A stretch of DNA of 64,000 bases. Origin: CAYFZO01 sp965211995. GTDB taxonomy: Bacteria; Pseudomonadota; Gammaproteobacteria; Poriferisulfidales; Oxydemutatoraceae. Numbering within the stretch: the first letter of the stretch is position 1; the number at the start of each line of letters is the position of its first letter. Location of the stretch: positions 868,001 through 932,000 of the forward strand of contig OZ243040.1 in NCBI GenBank assembly GCA_965211995.1, written 5' to 3'. The notes below the pieces were generated by a model that saw only the letters and a list, made by a program, of their open reading frames with translations, ran no database searches and was not told the origin of the DNA. Shown here in pieces: positions 48,170-58,090 of the stretch. A program made the translations under genes and the position numbers.

Positions 48170-48697
48170 ATGAAAAATCGCATCAGTCTGAGCCTCGCCG
48201 TCGTCGTCGCACTGGTCGCCGCGGGCTTCGTCGCCGCGGCCGGCTTCTCCGCCGCGCTTGAAACCACCAACAGCACCGAGTTCTGCACTTCCTGCCATTC
48301 GATGCAGTGGATCAAGGCCGAATGGATGGCGTCGTCGCACTATTCCAACCCGTCGGGCGTGCGCGCCGAGTGCCGCGACTGCCACGTGCCGCATCCGCTC
48401 GTGCCGAAACTCGGCGCCAAACTGCTCGCGGCTAAAGACGTGTGGCACGAGATCAAGGGCACCATAGACACCGAGGAGAAGTTTGAAGCGCACCGCTGGA
48501 CGATGGCGAACCGGGTATGGGCGAAGATGACCGCGACCGACTCGCGCGAATGTCGCGGCTGCCACACCGCCGCGGCGATGGATCTTGAAGAGCAGTCGCG
48601 CACCGCGCGCAGAAAGCACCGCCGTGCGCAACGGGATGGCCGCACCTGCATTGAATGTCATCAGGGCGTCGCGCACAAGGAACCGGTCGAACCTTGA
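48170..48697 (+). CDS. Tetraheme NapC/NirT-family cytochrome c
   Basis: NapC/NirT proteins are membrane-anchored quinol dehydrogenases that pass electrons to periplasmic partners. The 175-residue protein has one N-terminal membrane helix (ISLSLAVVVALVAAGFVAAAGF) and four CXXCH heme sites: CTSCH, CRDCH, CRGCH and CIECH. It lies between the ccm operon and fccAB. It could link FccAB electrons with the quinone pool, but the partner is not shown by sequence. Confidence 0.93.
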   Translation: MKNRISLSLAVVVALVAAGFVAAAGFSAALETTNSTEFCTSCHSMQWIKAEWMASSHYSNPSGVRAECRDCHVPHPLVPKLGAKLLAAKDVWHEIKGTIDTEEKFEAHRWTMANRVWAKMTATDSRECRGCHTAAAMDLEEQSRTARRKHRRAQRDGRTCIECHQGVAHKEPVEP

Positions 48698-48881
48698 CAA
48701 TGCACCGTTGCGCGTCCCGCCGGGTGTGCCGCTTGCGGAGCGGGACTGTTCGGGTTTTGTCCGAAAGTTGGCGCGCAAGCCGCTTCGGCGTCATGGTATA
48801 TTCGCCCGACTTGTGCCGGGGCGTTCCCGCACCGTCGGCACCGATGAAGCTGGCGCCATCCGTTCTTTCTGGGAGAGATTT

Positions 48882-49556
48882 ATGTTTAAAAAACCGGTAT
48901 TGCTGAGCGCCTTGCTGGCCGCCGGCTTGACGTGCGCGGGCGCCGCCGCGGCCGACAAGCACGCGAAGATGGCAACGGTCGGGATGTTGGTGAACACCTG
49001 CGTCGCGTGCCACGGCGCACAGGGCGTCAGCACAGGCCCGGCGATCCCTTCGCTCGCGGGGCTGACGCGCAACTACCTGATCGGTGCGATGCTTGCGTAC
49101 AAGTTTCATGACGACGAAGATGCGCTCGAAGAAGCGATCGACAAAGGCGGTGCAGACTACGAAGACGTCCTCCCGTTCCCGCGTTACAGCACGATCATGT
49201 CGCGCATTGCGACGGGCTACACGCTCGAGGAGATCGAAGTGATGGCGGATTATTTCGCGGCGCAGCGGCCGCACACGGCGCGCCAGCGGGCGGATGCCGC
49301 GATGGCCGAGGAAGGCCGCAAACTGCACCAGGCGAAATGCGAGAAATGCCACGAGGACGGCGGGCGCTCACCCGAGGACGACGTCGGCATACTCGCCGGG
49401 CAGTGGATACCCTACCTGCAATACACGATGCAGGACTACCTTGACGGCAAACGGAAAATGCCGAAAAAAATGAGCACCAAACTCAAGGAATTGCATAAAG
49501 AACACGGCGCGCAAGGGGTTGAAAGCCTGATTCAATACTACGGCAACGCCCACTAA
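48882..49556 (+). CDS. fccA: Diheme cytochrome c subunit of sulfide dehydrogenase (FccA-like)
   Basis: FccA accepts electrons from the FccB flavoprotein during sulfide oxidation in the periplasm. The 224-residue protein has a Sec signal peptide (residues 1-24, ending CAGAAAA) and two CXXCH sites, CVACH at 40-44 and CEKCH at 153-157, the two-domain cytochrome c4-like layout. ATG 48882 follows a GGGAGAG ribosome site; the longer frame upstream is unlikely. It is 15 bp ahead of fccB. Confidence 0.88.
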   Translation: MFKKPVLLSALLAAGLTCAGAAAADKHAKMATVGMLVNTCVACHGAQGVSTGPAIPSLAGLTRNYLIGAMLAYKFHDDEDALEEAIDKGGADYEDVLPFPRYSTIMSRIATGYTLEEIEVMADYFAAQRPHTARQRADAAMAEEGRKLHQAKCEKCHEDGGRSPEDDVGILAGQWIPYLQYTMQDYLDGKRKMPKKMSTKLKELHKEHGAQGVESLIQYYGNAH

Positions 49557-49571
49557 TCCGGAGACACGCAG

Positions 49572-50846
49572 ATGATTAAACTCAACAGACGTCATTTTCT
49601 CAAGGCCGCGGGCGCCTCGACGGCGGCGAGCCTTGCGTTCCCCTACGCCGCGTCCGGCGCTTCCAAAAAAGTGGTGGTGGTCGGCGCCGGCGCCGGCGGC
49701 GCAATCGCGGCCAAGTACATCAAAATGGGCGACAAGTCCATTGACGTGACCCTGATCGAGGCCGACCGCCATTACTACACCTGCTTTATGAGCAACGAAG
49801 TGGTCGGTGGCGAGCGCGACCTCAACACGCTCAAATTCGACTACCGCGGCCTGGCGGCACACGGCATCAACGTCGTGCACGACCGGGCGACCGGAGTGGA
49901 CGCCGGCAAGAAAACCGTGACGACCGCGGACGGCGGCAAATTCAACTACGACCGGCTGGTGCTCTCGCCCGGCATAGACTTCCGCTGGGGCGCGATCGAG
50001 GGCTACGACGAGCAGGCCGCCGAGGTCATGCCGCACGCCTACAAAGCCGGCGCTCAGACCGCCCTGCTGTTCAAGCAACTCAAAGCGATGGACGACGGCG
50101 GACTCGTCATCATCGCGCCGCCGGCAAACCCTTTCCGCTGTCCGCCCGGGCCTTACGAAAGAGCCTGCCAGATCGCCCACTACCTTAAGACCCATAAACC
50201 GAAGTCCAAGATCATGGTGGTGGACGCGAAAGACAAGTTCTCGAAGCAGGGCCTGTTCACTCAGGCCTGGAAAGAGCTGTACGACGGCATGATCGAATGG
50301 CGTTCGGGTTCCGACACCGGCGGCGGCGCGGTCGGCGTGTCACCCCGGGAAAAACTCGTCTCCACCGAGATCGAAGACATCAAGGGCGACGTCGTCAACA
50401 TCATTCCCCCGCAACAGGCGGGGCGGATTGCGCACGCGGCCGGCGTCACCGACGACAGCGGCTGGTGTCCGGTGCATCTCGACACGTTCGAGTCCACGCG
50501 GCATCCGGGTATTCACGTCGTCGGCGACGCGAGCATCGCCACCGGCCTGCCGAAATCGGGCTACGCCGCGAATTCGGAAGCCAAAGTCTGCGCCGCGGCG
50601 GTGGTGTCTTTGCTGCACGGCGAGCCGGTGGGCACGCCGTCCTACGTCAACACCTGCTACAGCATCGCGGCGCCCGGCTACGGCGTCTCAGTCGCTGCGG
50701 TGTACCGCCTTTCCGCGGACAAGAGCAAGATAGAAAAAGTCGCCGGCGGCCTGTCGCCGGCGGATGCGTCCCCGGCGGTGAAGCAACGCGAAGCCGAATA
50801 CGCCTACAGTTGGTTCCACAACGTCACCGCCGACATGTTTGCGTAA
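49572..50846 (+). CDS. fccB: Flavocytochrome c sulfide dehydrogenase flavoprotein subunit
   Basis: FccB oxidises sulfide to sulfur and passes electrons to FccA. The 424-residue precursor has a Tat signal (NRRHFLKAAGAS) and an FAD Rossmann motif VVVVGAGAGGAIAAKYI (34-50). Cys71 (YYTCFMSNEVVGG) is at the position of the cysteine that binds FAD covalently in Allochromatium FccB. Cys190 (FRCPPGPYERA) and a later NTCYSIAAPGYG cysteine fit the redox-active disulfide. The HVVGDASI segment closes the FAD site. A terminator-like hairpin follows at once. Confidence 0.94.
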   Translation: MIKLNRRHFLKAAGASTAASLAFPYAASGASKKVVVVGAGAGGAIAAKYIKMGDKSIDVTLIEADRHYYTCFMSNEVVGGERDLNTLKFDYRGLAAHGINVVHDRATGVDAGKKTVTTADGGKFNYDRLVLSPGIDFRWGAIEGYDEQAAEVMPHAYKAGAQTALLFKQLKAMDDGGLVIIAPPANPFRCPPGPYERACQIAHYLKTHKPKSKIMVVDAKDKFSKQGLFTQAWKELYDGMIEWRSGSDTGGGAVGVSPREKLVSTEIEDIKGDVVNIIPPQQAGRIAHAAGVTDDSGWCPVHLDTFESTRHPGIHVVGDASIATGLPKSGYAANSEAKVCAAAVVSLLHGEPVGTPSYVNTCYSIAAPGYGVSVAAVYRLSADKSKIEKVAGGLSPADASPAVKQREAEYAYSWFHNVTADMFA

Positions 50847-50847
50847 A

Positions 50848-50872
50848 CCCCGCGCCCGGCGGCGGCGCGGGG
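50848..50872 (+). terminator. GC-rich hairpin after fccB
   Basis: CCCCGCGCC (50848-50856) and its exact complement (50864-50872) form a 9-bp stem with a 7-base loop, starting two bases after the fccB stop. There is no proper T-run, so it may be an inefficient terminator or an mRNA 3' stabiliser. Confidence 0.55.
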
Positions 50873-51068
50873 GGTGTTCCCTCCTGATAAGCGCCGGTAC
50901 GCGGCCGCCGCCGGCGTCTGCGGCGCAGGCGTCCGACGTGTGCCGGCGAGACGGGGGAAAATCGTATAACCAATGTCTTGCCATCACTAAGAACAGCAGA
51001 ACTAAAAACAGCGGCTTTACGAATATTTATGCGCCTCGAAACCATGTCCCCCCCTTGCAGCGGAACCT

Positions 51069-51949
51069 TTGGATTCCGCAACACGACCGACGGTTATTTT
51101 CGTTCACCTGAACAAAACCGGCGGCACTACGTTCAGATCATTCTTGAACAGGATTTTCCGGAAAACTTTATCCTTAGACCATGAACGTGTATTCAAGAAT
51201 TTATCGAACTGCCGCCGGACGAAAGAGATCAATTTGACTGCATCTACGGACACGAGGTGAAACTCGTTCATCGTTTTGTTTCATGCCCGCGTCAAATCAC
51301 CTTGCTGCGCCACCCCTTAGCGCACAGGATTTCTCTTTACAAGTACACTTTTCAATTAACGCCGGAATTTTTCCATAAGCAAGGCAAAACCGTCACGCTG
51401 GAAAAGTACTTGACGTGGGACCAGAATCCGAAAGGCAAAATCGCAACTAACCCGCTGCTTCGCACTCTTGCGAGTCGCGGCAGCCACTCACACCCGGACC
51501 CAAGGCTGGCAACGCCCGAGAGGCTGGAGCAAGTGAAAACCATGTTGCGCGACCAATTCCTGTTCGTCGGCCTGACCGAAAGATTTACCGACTCCGTTTT
51601 TCTTCTCTCCCGCAAACTCGGGTTCAGGCCGAGGTGCCATGGTGTTTACAATATAAGCACGCAGCCCGCGGCCCGCACCATGAAACTATCGCCTGAAGTG
51701 ATCGCCCGCTTTGAAGAAAAGAACCGGCTGGATATCGAGTTGTATCACTACGCCGAGCAGTTGTTCGAGCGGCACTGGGGCGATCTCAGCAAGATGGGAA
51801 AACGCCACGCGGAAATATACCGGTTGATGCAGCATCTGTTCCAGGAAACAATCCACCCCCGGCTGACTGCGCTAAGAAAACGCTGTCCGCGTATTTACCG
51901 GCGCGCGTATCGTTATTACCACCGGGCGCGCGCAGTATCCCGCAGTTAA
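51069..51949 (+). pseudogene. Sulfotransferase family gene interrupted by a frameshift
   Basis: The first frame (TTG 51069) encodes the sulfotransferase start PTVIFVHLNKTGGTTFRSFL, whose KTGGTT loop binds the PAPS 5'-phosphosulfate. The matching continuation is in another frame: EFIELPPDERDQFDCIYGHE from about 51197, then RQITLLRHPLAHRISLYKY and onward to 51949. Joining the frames needs a one-base change around 51190-51200, beside short A/T runs. The rest of the domain is intact, so the break is recent, a programmed shift, or a sequence error. Composition is AT-richer than its neighbours, suggesting transfer. Confidence 0.75.
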
Positions 51950-52087
51950 GCGCCGCACGCATCGGCGCCGCTACAACGGGCCGTGTCTGCCGCGCCCGCG
52001 TTATCGCGGAGCGGCGGGAGTTCGCAATGCGACGCCGGGCGGGTCACTCCGAAACCCGCCCGCGCAACTGAGTTATCATGCCCGGCT

Positions 52088-55000
52088 GTGGCCGCAAAGC
52101 CCGCAATCAGCCTGTCTCTGCCTGCGAGCAAAGGCCGGCGCGTCCGCTGGGGACGCCTGTACGCCTGCGCGCAGGCCGAGGCCGTGGTACGCACGGTCGC
52201 CGAAAACGACGTCCCCGCGCTGCTGATCGCGCCCGACATGACCGCCGCGCACCGGCTCGAAACCGAGTTGCATTTCTTCTCGCAGGGCCGCGTCGAAGTA
52301 TTTCTGCTGCCCGATTGGGAAACCCTGCCCTACGATTTATTCTCCCCGCGTGAGGAGATCACCGCAAAACGCATCGCCGCGCTGCACCACCTGCCAACTC
52401 TGCGCCGCGGCGTTTGCGTCGTCGCCGCCGACACGCTGCTGCAGTACGTCGTGCCGCCCGAGTTCATCCGCGGCGCCGCGTTTGCATTGAAAGTCGGAGA
52501 CGCGCTGGATTTCGACGGCTTCCGTCGCAAACTCGCCGACAACTGCTACACCGCGGTCTCGCAAGTCACCGTCCATGGCGAGTACGCCGTGCGCGGCTCG
52601 GTGATCGACTTCTATCCGCCGCACGACCCGGCGGGCGATGACCTGCCGGTGCGCGTGGACCTGTGCGGCGACCGTATCGAAAGCCTGCGGCTGTTCAACC
52701 CCGACGATCAAACCTCCGTCAGGCAGGCGGCTTCGGTGCTGATCCGCCCGGCACGGGAATTCGCGTTCGACGCAGCCGCCGTCAGCGAGTTCCGCCGCCG
52801 TTTTCGCGCGACGATCGAAGAACCCGACGCGCGCCTTTACCGTGACGTAAGCAACGGCATCGTCCCCGGCGGCATTGAATATTACCTGCCGCTGTTCTTC
52901 GAGCGGATGGCGACGCTGTTCGACCACCTGCCCGAGCACGCGGTCATTTTCCGTTCCGACGGCCTGTCCGCGCATATCGGGAAGCATTGGCAACTGATCA
53001 CGCAGCGCTACGAGCAGGCGCAACTCGACCGCGAGCGCCCGCTGCTGCCGCCCGCCCGCCTGTTCCTGTCCGAACGGGCTTTGCACGGGCGGATGCGGCA
53101 CTTCAGGAACGTCGAGATGCAATCGTTCGAGGACGCTTCGGGCAAGGCTCGCAACGGCCGCACCCGCCTGCTGCCGACGCTGTTCGTGCAGGAACACGTC
53201 AAGCGTCCGCTGGCGAATTTCACGCACTTCCTCGGCAATTTCGACGGCCGCGTTCTGATCGCCGCGAGGTCGCTCGGTTACCGCGAACAGTTGGAAGAGA
53301 TGCTGCGCAAGGCGGGCGTGCGCACGCACTGCGTCGGCGGCTGGCGGGAGTTTTGCGCAGACACGGCGCCGCTGTGCATCTGCGTCGGCGACGTTCACAC
53401 CGGCGTTGAATTCGAGCGCAGGCGGCTCGCGCTTGTCTCCGACAGCCAGATCCTCGGACGCAAAAGCGACCCGGCGCGGCGCACGCCGCGGCGCACCCCC
53501 GACGCCGACGCGATCATCCACAGCCTCGGCGACCTCACCGACGGCTGCCCGGTTGTGCACGAGGAACACGGCGTCGGCCGCTACCGCGGTCTCGAGCATC
53601 TCGACGTCGGCGGCTGCCCGTTCGAGTTCCTCGCGATCGCCTACGCCGGCGGCGATAAACTGTACGTGCCGATCTCCTCGCTGCACCTGGTCACCCGCTA
53701 CACCGGCGGCGACGCCGACACCGCGCCGCTGCACGGCCTCAGCGACGAGCGTTGGCAGAAAGCGAAAAGGAAAGCCGCGCAGAAAGCTTTCGACGTCGCC
53801 GCCGAACTGCTCGACACCCAGGCGCGGCGCGCGGCGGCGCGCGGCATCGCGTTCAAAACCGGCGCCGGCGAGGACTTTGAATTCGCGCGCAAGTTTCCCT
53901 ACGAGGAAACCCCGGATCAGTCGCGGGTGCTGGAGGAGATCTGCGCCGACATGAACCGCCCCCGGCCGATGGACCGGATCGTCTGCGGCGACGTCGGCTT
54001 CGGCAAGACCGAGGTCGCGATGCGCGCCGCGTTCATCGCCGTGAGCAACAACCGCCAGGTCGCGGTGCTGGTGCCGACGACCCTGCTCGCAACCCAGCAT
54101 TTTGAAAGTTTCACTTCGCGCTTTGCCGACTGGCCGGTGAAGATCGAGATGCTGTCGCGCTTTGTCAGCCGCGGCAAGCAGCGCAGCGTCATCGCCGGCC
54201 TCGCCGACGGCACCGTTGACATCGTGATCGGCACGCACCGGCTGTTGACGCAGAAGTTGCCCTGCAAGCGGCTGGGGCTGATCGTCATCGACGAGGAGCA
54301 GCGCTTCGGCGTGCGCCACAAGGAGCGGCTGAAGTCACTGACGGCGGGCAGCGACGTCCTGACGCTGACCGCGACACCGATCCCGCGCACGCTGAATATG
54401 TCGTTGAGCGGCCTGCGCGACCTGTCGCTGATCACGACGCCGCCACCCGACCGGCGTGCGATCAAGACCTTCGTCAACGAATGGAGCAACGCGCTGGTGT
54501 CCGAAGTGTGCCAGCGCGAACTGCACCGCGGCGGACAGATCTACTTCCTGCACAACCGCATCGAAAACATCGAGGAGATGACCGCGCGCCTGCGCCGGTT
54601 GCTGCCCGGCATGGACATCCGTTTTGCACACGGCCGGATGCGCGAACACAACCTCGAAACCGTGATGCTCGACTTTTACCGGCACCGTTTCGATATGCTG
54701 GTCTGCACAACGATCATAGAAAGCGGCATAGACGTGCCTTCCGCCAACAGCATCATCATCAACGAGGCCGACCGCTTCGGCCTGGCGCAACTGCACCAAC
54801 TGCGCGGGCGCGTCGGGCGCTCGCACTACCAGGCCTACGCCTACCTCGCACTGAGCGGGCCGCGCGCGCTGCTGCCGGGTGACGCACGCAAGCGGCTCGA
54901 AGCGGTCGAATCGCTGGAGGAACTCGGCACGGGTTTCACGCTCGCGGCGCACGACCTCGAAATACGCGGTGCCGGCGAGTTGCTCGGCGAGGGGCAGAGC

Positions 55001-55555
55001 GGACACATTCAGGAAGTCGGTTTCGTGATGTACAACGACCTGCTCAAGCGCGCGGTCGAGACGCTGCGCTCGGGACGGGTGCCCGACGCGAACAAGCCGC
55101 TGAACATCGTGACCGAAGTGGACCTCGGTGAACCGGCGTTGATCCCCGAGAATTACGTTCCCGACGTGAACCTGCGGCTGATCCTGTACCGCCGCATCGC
55201 CGCGGCGGCGAGCGACGCGGAACTTGCGGATCTCAAGAGAGAAATGATCGACCGCTTCGGCCTGATCCCCGACTACGCTTCCAATCTGTTCCGCAACGCC
55301 GAGATCCGGCTCAAATGCTTCGCGCTCGGCGTGCGCAAACTGGAACTGTCGGCGACCGGCGGCAGTTTGCACTTTGACGAACGGCCGCGAATTGATATAG
55401 AGCGCCTGATCGCCCTGGTGCGCAGCCGACCCGAAGCCTACCGCTTCAACGGCGGCGACAAACTGACGTTCGAGGCCGGAACGAGCGAGCCCGAACCGCG
55501 CCGCCGGGCCGCGCTCGATCTGCTCGAGCACCTCGGCTACCGGGAGGCGGCGTGA
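52088..55555 (+). CDS. mfd: Transcription-repair coupling factor Mfd
   Basis: Mfd removes RNA polymerase stalled at lesions and recruits UvrA. From GTG 52088 the protein has 1155 residues, close to E. coli Mfd (1148). GTG 51983 is an alternative start. In order: the UvrB-homology N-terminal part (DWETLPYDLFSPREEI), the RNA-polymerase interaction domain (VVHEEHGVGRYRGLEHLDVGG), the translocase with Walker A GDVGFGKTEVAMRAA, DEEQRF (DEEH-like, with Gln replacing His), TATPIPRTLNMSL and QLHQLRGRVGRS, and the C-terminal TRCF domain. csiV overlaps its stop. Confidence 0.96.
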   Translation: MAAKPAISLSLPASKGRRVRWGRLYACAQAEAVVRTVAENDVPALLIAPDMTAAHRLETELHFFSQGRVEVFLLPDWETLPYDLFSPREEITAKRIAALHHLPTLRRGVCVVAADTLLQYVVPPEFIRGAAFALKVGDALDFDGFRRKLADNCYTAVSQVTVHGEYAVRGSVIDFYPPHDPAGDDLPVRVDLCGDRIESLRLFNPDDQTSVRQAASVLIRPAREFAFDAAAVSEFRRRFRATIEEPDARLYRDVSNGIVPGGIEYYLPLFFERMATLFDHLPEHAVIFRSDGLSAHIGKHWQLITQRYEQAQLDRERPLLPPARLFLSERALHGRMRHFRNVEMQSFEDASGKARNGRTRLLPTLFVQEHVKRPLANFTHFLGNFDGRVLIAARSLGYREQLEEMLRKAGVRTHCVGGWREFCADTAPLCICVGDVHTGVEFERRRLALVSDSQILGRKSDPARRTPRRTPDADAIIHSLGDLTDGCPVVHEEHGVGRYRGLEHLDVGGCPFEFLAIAYAGGDKLYVPISSLHLVTRYTGGDADTAPLHGLSDERWQKAKRKAAQKAFDVAAELLDTQARRAAARGIAFKTGAGEDFEFARKFPYEETPDQSRVLEEICADMNRPRPMDRIVCGDVGFGKTEVAMRAAFIAVSNNRQVAVLVPTTLLATQHFESFTSRFADWPVKIEMLSRFVSRGKQRSVIAGLADGTVDIVIGTHRLLTQKLPCKRLGLIVIDEEQRFGVRHKERLKSLTAGSDVLTLTATPIPRTLNMSLSGLRDLSLITTPPPDRRAIKTFVNEWSNALVSEVCQRELHRGGQIYFLHNRIENIEEMTARLRRLLPGMDIRFAHGRMREHNLETVMLDFYRHRFDMLVCTTIIESGIDVPSANSIIINEADRFGLAQLHQLRGRVGRSHYQAYAYLALSGPRALLPGDARKRLEAVESLEELGTGFTLAAHDLEIRGAGELLGEGQSGHIQEVGFVMYNDLLKRAVETLRSGRVPDANKPLNIVTEVDLGEPALIPENYVPDVNLRLILYRRIAAAASDAELADLKREMIDRFGLIPDYASNLFRNAEIRLKCFALGVRKLELSATGGSLHFDERPRIDIERLIALVRSRPEAYRFNGGDKLTFEAGTSEPEPRRRAALDLLEHLGYREAA

Positions 55556-56193
55556 AGAAACTCGCGTCGGTGTTGTTGCTCGCGGCACTGTCGGCGGCGG
55601 CACAGGAGCCGGTGCCGGCATTGGTCCAAGTGGATCTGCTGCTGTTCCGCCACGCGACGACTTCGCCTGAGCAGGCCGGTGCCATCGCGGCCCTGCCGTC
55701 CCGCCCCGGCGACGTCATCCAGGCAAGCGTCGAACTGTTTGCACCCTCGACCGGCGCCGCCACCGCCGGCAATAAAGAAAACGCCGTCCGCCTCGTCGCA
55801 AGCCCCGGCAAATTAAATGCCGCGCTCAAAAAACTCGGCAACTCCGAAAACTTTGAACTGCTGCATCAGGTTTCGTGGCAACAGCCCGTGTACGACCCGC
55901 AGAACGCGCTGCACGTTGCGCTGGTGCCGGCGCGGCGCGGCGGGCTGCTCAAAGGCAGCGCCAAACTATCGTTCGACCGCTACTTTCAACTGGCGATGAC
56001 GCTGCTCTACGAACCCGGCTTTCCCGATGCGGAACCGTCCGAGCAGAACTCGCCCGCAAGCGACACGGTGTTCATTCATCTCAAGGAAACCATGACCGAC
56101 AATAAATTGTATTACCTCGACCACCCGTTGCTCGGCGTGCTCGCGCAGATCACCGTGCTGACCGCCGCGAGGCCCGGCGACGCCGGGCCCTAA
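55552..56193 (+). CDS. csiV: CsiV-like periplasmic protein
   Basis: CsiV is a peptidoglycan-binding protein downstream of mfd in many gammaproteobacteria. The 213-residue product has a Sec signal peptide (KKLASVLLLAALSAAAQ), the VQVDLLLFRH start of the mature domain, a WQQPVYD segment and a C-terminal KLYYLDHPLLGVLAQIT. The GTG start overlaps the mfd stop by 4 nt (GTGA 55552-55555). The 3' end overlaps gltX by 4 bp in convergent orientation. The assignment rests largely on position and the start and end motifs. Confidence 0.8.
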   Translation: MKKLASVLLLAALSAAAQEPVPALVQVDLLLFRHATTSPEQAGAIAALPSRPGDVIQASVELFAPSTGAATAGNKENAVRLVASPGKLNAALKKLGNSENFELLHQVSWQQPVYDPQNALHVALVPARRGGLLKGSAKLSFDRYFQLAMTLLYEPGFPDAEPSEQNSPASDTVFIHLKETMTDNKLYYLDHPLLGVLAQITVLTAARPGDAGP

Positions 56194-57587
56194 ACCGCCG
56201 CCTCAATCCATTCCAGTGCGCGCCTCAGGCGTGCGATGCAACGCTCGCGCCCGACCAACGTTGCGGTCGCCGCAAGTTCGGGGCTGGCGGCGCCGCCGGT
56301 CAACGCAAACCGCAGCGGCGGCCCGAGGCGCCCAACCTTGACGCCGCACGCGGTCAGCGTCGCCTCGAGCGCCTGGCGCACCGCGCCCTCGTCCCAGTCG
56401 TCGAGCGCTTCAAAGCGGCGCAGCGCCTCTTCGAGCAGCGGTTTTGCATCGGGTTTGAGACGCCGCGCCGCCTCGCCGGCGTCGAACGCAACGTCGGCGT
56501 AAACAAAAGCCGCACCGTCGGCCATGGCTTGCAAGGTGTCGTAGCGCGTGCGCAGGGATGCGAACACCCGCGCCGACGACGACGCGCAGTCGGTAAAACC
56601 CGCGCGCGCGAGTTGCGCTTCAAACAACGGCGTCAATTCCGCCGCCGGCAAGGTTTGCAAGTAATGCCGGTTCAGCCAGTTCAACTTGTCCGGGTTCAAC
56701 GCCGCCGCCGACACGTTGACCGCTTCGAGCGTGAATTCCGCGGCCATCTCGTCGAGCGAGAAGATCTCGCGGTCACCCGCCGACCAGCCGAGCCGCACGA
56801 GATAGTTCAACACCGCCTGCGGCAGATAGCCGCGCTCGCGGTAAGCGCCGACCGCGGCCGCGCCACTGCGCTTCGACAATTTTGCACCGCCCTCGCCGAG
56901 GATCATCGGCAGATGCGCGTAGCGCGGCGGCGGCGCGCCGAGCGCCTCGAACACGTGGAGTTGCCTCGGGGTGTTGTTGATATGGTCGTCGCCACGGATC
57001 ACGTGCGTGATCTCCGCGGCGGCGTCATCCACGACGACGGTCAGGTTGTAGGTCGGCGTGCCGTCCGAGCGCAGCAGCACCAGGTCGTCGAGTTCCGCGT
57101 TGGCGATTTTGATGCGCCCGTGCACGAGGTCGTCAAAAGCGACGGCGCCGGCGGTCGGCGCCATGAAGCGCACCACCGGCTCGACCCCCGGGCGCGGCAC
57201 CTTGCGTGTGCGGCAGCGTCCGTCGTAGCGCGGCTTGCGCCCGTGCACCTGCTGCTCGCGGCGCAACTGCTCGAGTTCCTCGCGCGTGCAATAACAACGA
57301 TACGCCCGGCCGCGGTCGAGCAGGCGTTCGACCGCGGCGCGGTACTGCCCGCCGCGTTCACTCTGGCGGACCGGGCCGAGGTCGTGCTTCAGGTCGAGCC
57401 ACGCAAGATCATCGAGGATCGCGGCGGTCGCGGCTTCGGTCGAGCGCGCGCGGTCAGTGTCTTCGATGCGCAGGACGAACTCGCCGTGGTGCTTGCGCGC
57501 GTACAACCATGAGAATAACGCGGTGCGCGCGCCGCCGACGTGCAGAAAGCCGGTCGGACTCGGCGCAAAACGGGTGCGGACGCTCAT
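56190..57587 (-). CDS. gltX: Glutamate--tRNA ligase
   Basis: GltX charges tRNA-Glu. The 465-residue protein starts SVRTRFAPSPTGFLHVGGARTALFSW with the HIGH-like motif and has the KLSKRSG (KMSKS) loop. The C-terminal anticodon-binding domain is complete. A zinc-site-like C-Y-C (YRCYCTREELEQL) lies near residue 100. It ends against csiV and is 20 bp downstream of pgpA on the same strand. Confidence 0.96.
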   Translation of the reverse strand: MSVRTRFAPSPTGFLHVGGARTALFSWLYARKHHGEFVLRIEDTDRARSTEAATAAILDDLAWLDLKHDLGPVRQSERGGQYRAAVERLLDRGRAYRCYCTREELEQLRREQQVHGRKPRYDGRCRTRKVPRPGVEPVVRFMAPTAGAVAFDDLVHGRIKIANAELDDLVLLRSDGTPTYNLTVVVDDAAAEITHVIRGDDHINNTPRQLHVFEALGAPPPRYAHLPMILGEGGAKLSKRSGAAAVGAYRERGYLPQAVLNYLVRLGWSAGDREIFSLDEMAAEFTLEAVNVSAAALNPDKLNWLNRHYLQTLPAAELTPLFEAQLARAGFTDCASSSARVFASLRTRYDTLQAMADGAAFVYADVAFDAGEAARRLKPDAKPLLEEALRRFEALDDWDEGAVRQALEATLTACGVKVGRLGPPLRFALTGGAASPELAATATLVGRERCIARLRRALEWIEAAV

Positions 57588-57607
57588 TGCGGGTCAGGCG
57601 TTGCGGG

Positions 57608-58084
57608 TCAGGCGGTTACGTAATGCAGCAATTGCACGCAGACAAGCGTGTAGCCGCCCGCCAGCAAATCGTCGAGCATAATACCGAAACCGCCCGGCAC
57701 GCGCTGATCCGCGAGACTGACCGGCCAGGGTTTGAAAATATCGAACCCCCGGAACAAAACGAACGCGACCAGCGGCCACGCCCATCCCGCCGGCAACCAG
57801 CACAGCGCGAGCAACATCCCCGCAATCTCGTCAATGACGATGCACGACGGGTCCTTGTCCTTAAGCAGACGCGCCGAGCGATGCGCGGCGACGATGCCGA
57901 CGATGACCACGGCGGCGACGATGCCGAGGTACGCGGGCTGCGGCAAATCGCGCACGGCAAGGAACAGCAGCAGGCCGACCAGCGAACCGACGGTGCCGGG
58001 CAATCGCGGCGCAAGGCCGGCACCGAAGCCGAGCGCGATGAAATGTGCGGGGTCGGAGAACAGCAGTCCGATTGAAGGGCGCAT
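57608..58084 (-). CDS. pgpA: Phosphatidylglycerophosphatase A
   Basis: PgpA dephosphorylates phosphatidylglycerol phosphate in the inner membrane. The 158-residue protein has several helices, the conserved FGAGLAPRLPGTVGSLVG start, DEIAGMLLAL and FRGFDIFKPWPVS, and ends in a catalytic-type GIMLDDLLAGGYT segment. It is next to thiL, the usual pair, but separated from it by an AT-rich 167-bp spacer. Confidence 0.95.
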   Translation of the reverse strand: MRPSIGLLFSDPAHFIALGFGAGLAPRLPGTVGSLVGLLLFLAVRDLPQPAYLGIVAAVVIVGIVAAHRSARLLKDKDPSCIVIDEIAGMLLALCWLPAGWAWPLVAFVLFRGFDIFKPWPVSLADQRVPGGFGIMLDDLLAGGYTLVCVQLLHYVTA

Positions 58085-58090
58085 GATTGG

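Noticed and set aside
52337..54319. 660-codon minus-strand frame opposite mfd
   Set aside because: Antisense shadow of a well-defined mfd; low-complexity composition typical of GC-rich reverse frames.
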